Shown in pieces: positions 62,791-64,000 of a DNA stretch of 64,000 bases. Both the position numbers and the translations under genes were made by a program. Under the pieces are notes generated by a model, which made no database searches, was not told the origin of the DNA, and saw only the letters and a list, made by a program, of their open reading frames with translations. The stretch is from Aurantiochytrium sp. KH105 (taxonomy: Eukaryota > Sar > Bigyra > Thraustochytrida > Thraustochytriidae). Position 1 is the first letter of the stretch. Every line of letters starts with the position of its first letter. Location of the stretch: positions 124,001 to 188,000 of the forward strand of contig BGKB01000109.1 in assembly GCA_003116975.1 (NCBI GenBank), in the 5' to 3' direction.

Positions 62791-64000
62791 GCTCGCCTGG
62801 TACGAGTGGAGAGGCTAGGCCAGTCCAGGCCCTTTGTCCTCCGGCCTCGGCCTGCGGACTTCGCGGTCGAGGGCCGGGAGCGGCGGGCGAGCTCGGCTCT
62901 GCGGCGCGCGCGCGCGGGGAGGGATGGGCGCGAGGCTAGCCCGGACGCTCGCGAGATCTCGCGACCGTACCGCGCCCTCGCTTCGGTTTTGAACGTGCCC
63001 GGCGCAACCAGATGCAGCCTCTCGTCTTGCGCGCAAACACTCCGTACCGCACCGGGTCGCTAATAGCCTGCACACTCCCAATCCCCTCGTTATCTAATAT
63101 TCCTTGTGCCTTTTTCACCAGACACACCGCTTCCCCCGTGCCCCTGTGAACCCACCGCCCGTGTCTCAGAGATAACAACTCCGACCTCGGCCGGAGAAAA
63201 TTATTCTCCTCGGAGGATCCTGTGCTACGCTAGTTTCACCGACCTACGCCACCAAGCTGCGCGGCCGGAGAAACCTAAGCGAAACCGCTAGCCGTTGCGA
63301 GAGGTTTCGTAACGGGCAAAGGTGGAAAAAGAAGAGGGAGATAAAGGCAGTTTGGCTGGTCGCTGAATGCCCGAGCGGCGGGGGAAGAGGCGACCAGGAA
63401 CCAGTATGCAGCAGCAGCGTGCGGCTGCGACTTGCTCGCGGCGGCTGCAGCAGGCGCGAGGGGGCCGGTTGGTCGTTCGTCTGCTGCTGCTGCTCGACCC
63501 CGGGTGAGGGCGACGAGTTCTCAGGCAGCCAGCCACCAGCGAGAAGTGGGAAGCCCAGGGACTCGGATGCGGCGGGGGTTTTTTGCGCTTCTGCGGTGAG
63601 ATGTTCGCGTCCCCAAATTGACACGGAGGTCGATTGGCAAAAGTTGCCCGAAGCTGCAAGAGAGTGCTTCCCGCCGTAGATATCTCTGACCGCAAGAAGA
63701 GGCTCCCTGGCACGGCGGCGGTGGTAGCCGGCGTGAAGGACAGCAACTATGGTGGCTGCACTGCACACGCCTTGGGGATAAAGCGATGAGCCAGGCAGAG
63801 GCAGCAGCTTCATGGCCGGGCGACCAGCCAGCCAGAGCGAGACTGCAAGTCGAAAACGCCGGCCAAGGTTGCGGATTGCGAGGGGTTATACTTGTCAACC
63901 ATAAAGATGCCAGCCAAACAAACAACAAGCAAGACTTCTGGCGGGTATTGCTCGTCAAAATTGGTCTTCAATTAACTTTTAAACCAGACAAGTACAGAAA

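Larger units (their letters stand above)
62402..64000. other. Gene-free right end
   Basis: About 1.6 kb: the promoter of the membrane-spanning gene with (GCAA) and (GTCT) arrays, then GC-rich sequence. Small frames near 63244-63958 on the minus strand are Ser/Pro/Cys-rich without motifs. Any gene here would have to continue past the window. Confidence 0.45.

Overview
The window looks like nuclear DNA of a free-living flagellate protist, most likely a thraustochytrid (Labyrinthulomycetes, Stramenopiles). The reasons are: protein genes that are almost all one long uninterrupted ATG-initiated frame on either strand with G/C-ending codons; GC-rich intergenic DNA full of microsatellites; a UMP synthase fused in the inverted decarboxylase-then-transferase order known from stramenopiles; a SAS6-like basal-body/flagellar protein; and mitochondrial, Golgi and GARP-tether genes that can only be eukaryotic. 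The lineage call is an inference from gene content. No rRNA, tRNA, CRISPR or recognisable transposon was found.

Layout. 1-14.5 kb: an LRR protein open at the left edge, a triple-KH RNA-binding protein, a short SAS6-like protein, two tandem paralogues of an unrecognised cysteine-rich multipass membrane family, and a SWIM-finger/kinase fusion whose DFG aspartate is replaced. 14.5-26.5 kb: about 12 kb with no convincing gene, full of short tandem repeats including a (CTTT) run of about 32 units. 26.5-36.2 kb: an FCS-like zinc-finger protein, acetylornithine deacetylase-like M20 peptidase, an LRRC57-like protein, the branched-chain 2-oxoacid dehydrogenase E1 alpha subunit and bifunctional UMP synthase. 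36.9-44.1 kb: a DHTKD1/OGDH-type E1 with a large serine-rich insert, and VPS53. 44.2-53.6 kb: an EF-hand protein, a GH92 alpha-mannosidase with a membrane anchor, and a polyglutamine Myb/SANT-like nuclear protein. 55.3-62.4 kb: a TMEM14 protein, an FAD monooxygenase with an N-terminal CxxCxG finger, a stretch of AT-richer possibly decayed coding DNA, and a 1139-residue protein with a cysteine-rich N-terminal domain, a low-complexity middle and two C-terminal membrane spans, perhaps a membrane-tethered regulator. The last 1.6 kb has no gene.

There is no operon logic. Neighbours are arranged as divergent pairs sharing 0.65-1.75 kb promoter regions (LRRC57/BCKDHA, UMPS/DHTKD1-like, EF-hand/GH92, polyQ/TMEM14) and as convergent pairs with short gaps (87 bp between the GH92 and polyQ stops). 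Loose themes are lysine/branched-chain 2-oxoacid oxidation in mitochondria (two E1 genes within 8 kb), arginine and pyrimidine biosynthesis, secretory-pathway function (VPS53, GH92) and flagellar structure (SAS6L, EF-hand and perhaps the LRR protein).

Limits: all family calls are by eye from motifs. Starts were taken at the first sensible ATG, several of them downstream of non-ATG extensions of the open frame. Introns, UTRs and small RNAs could easily be missed.
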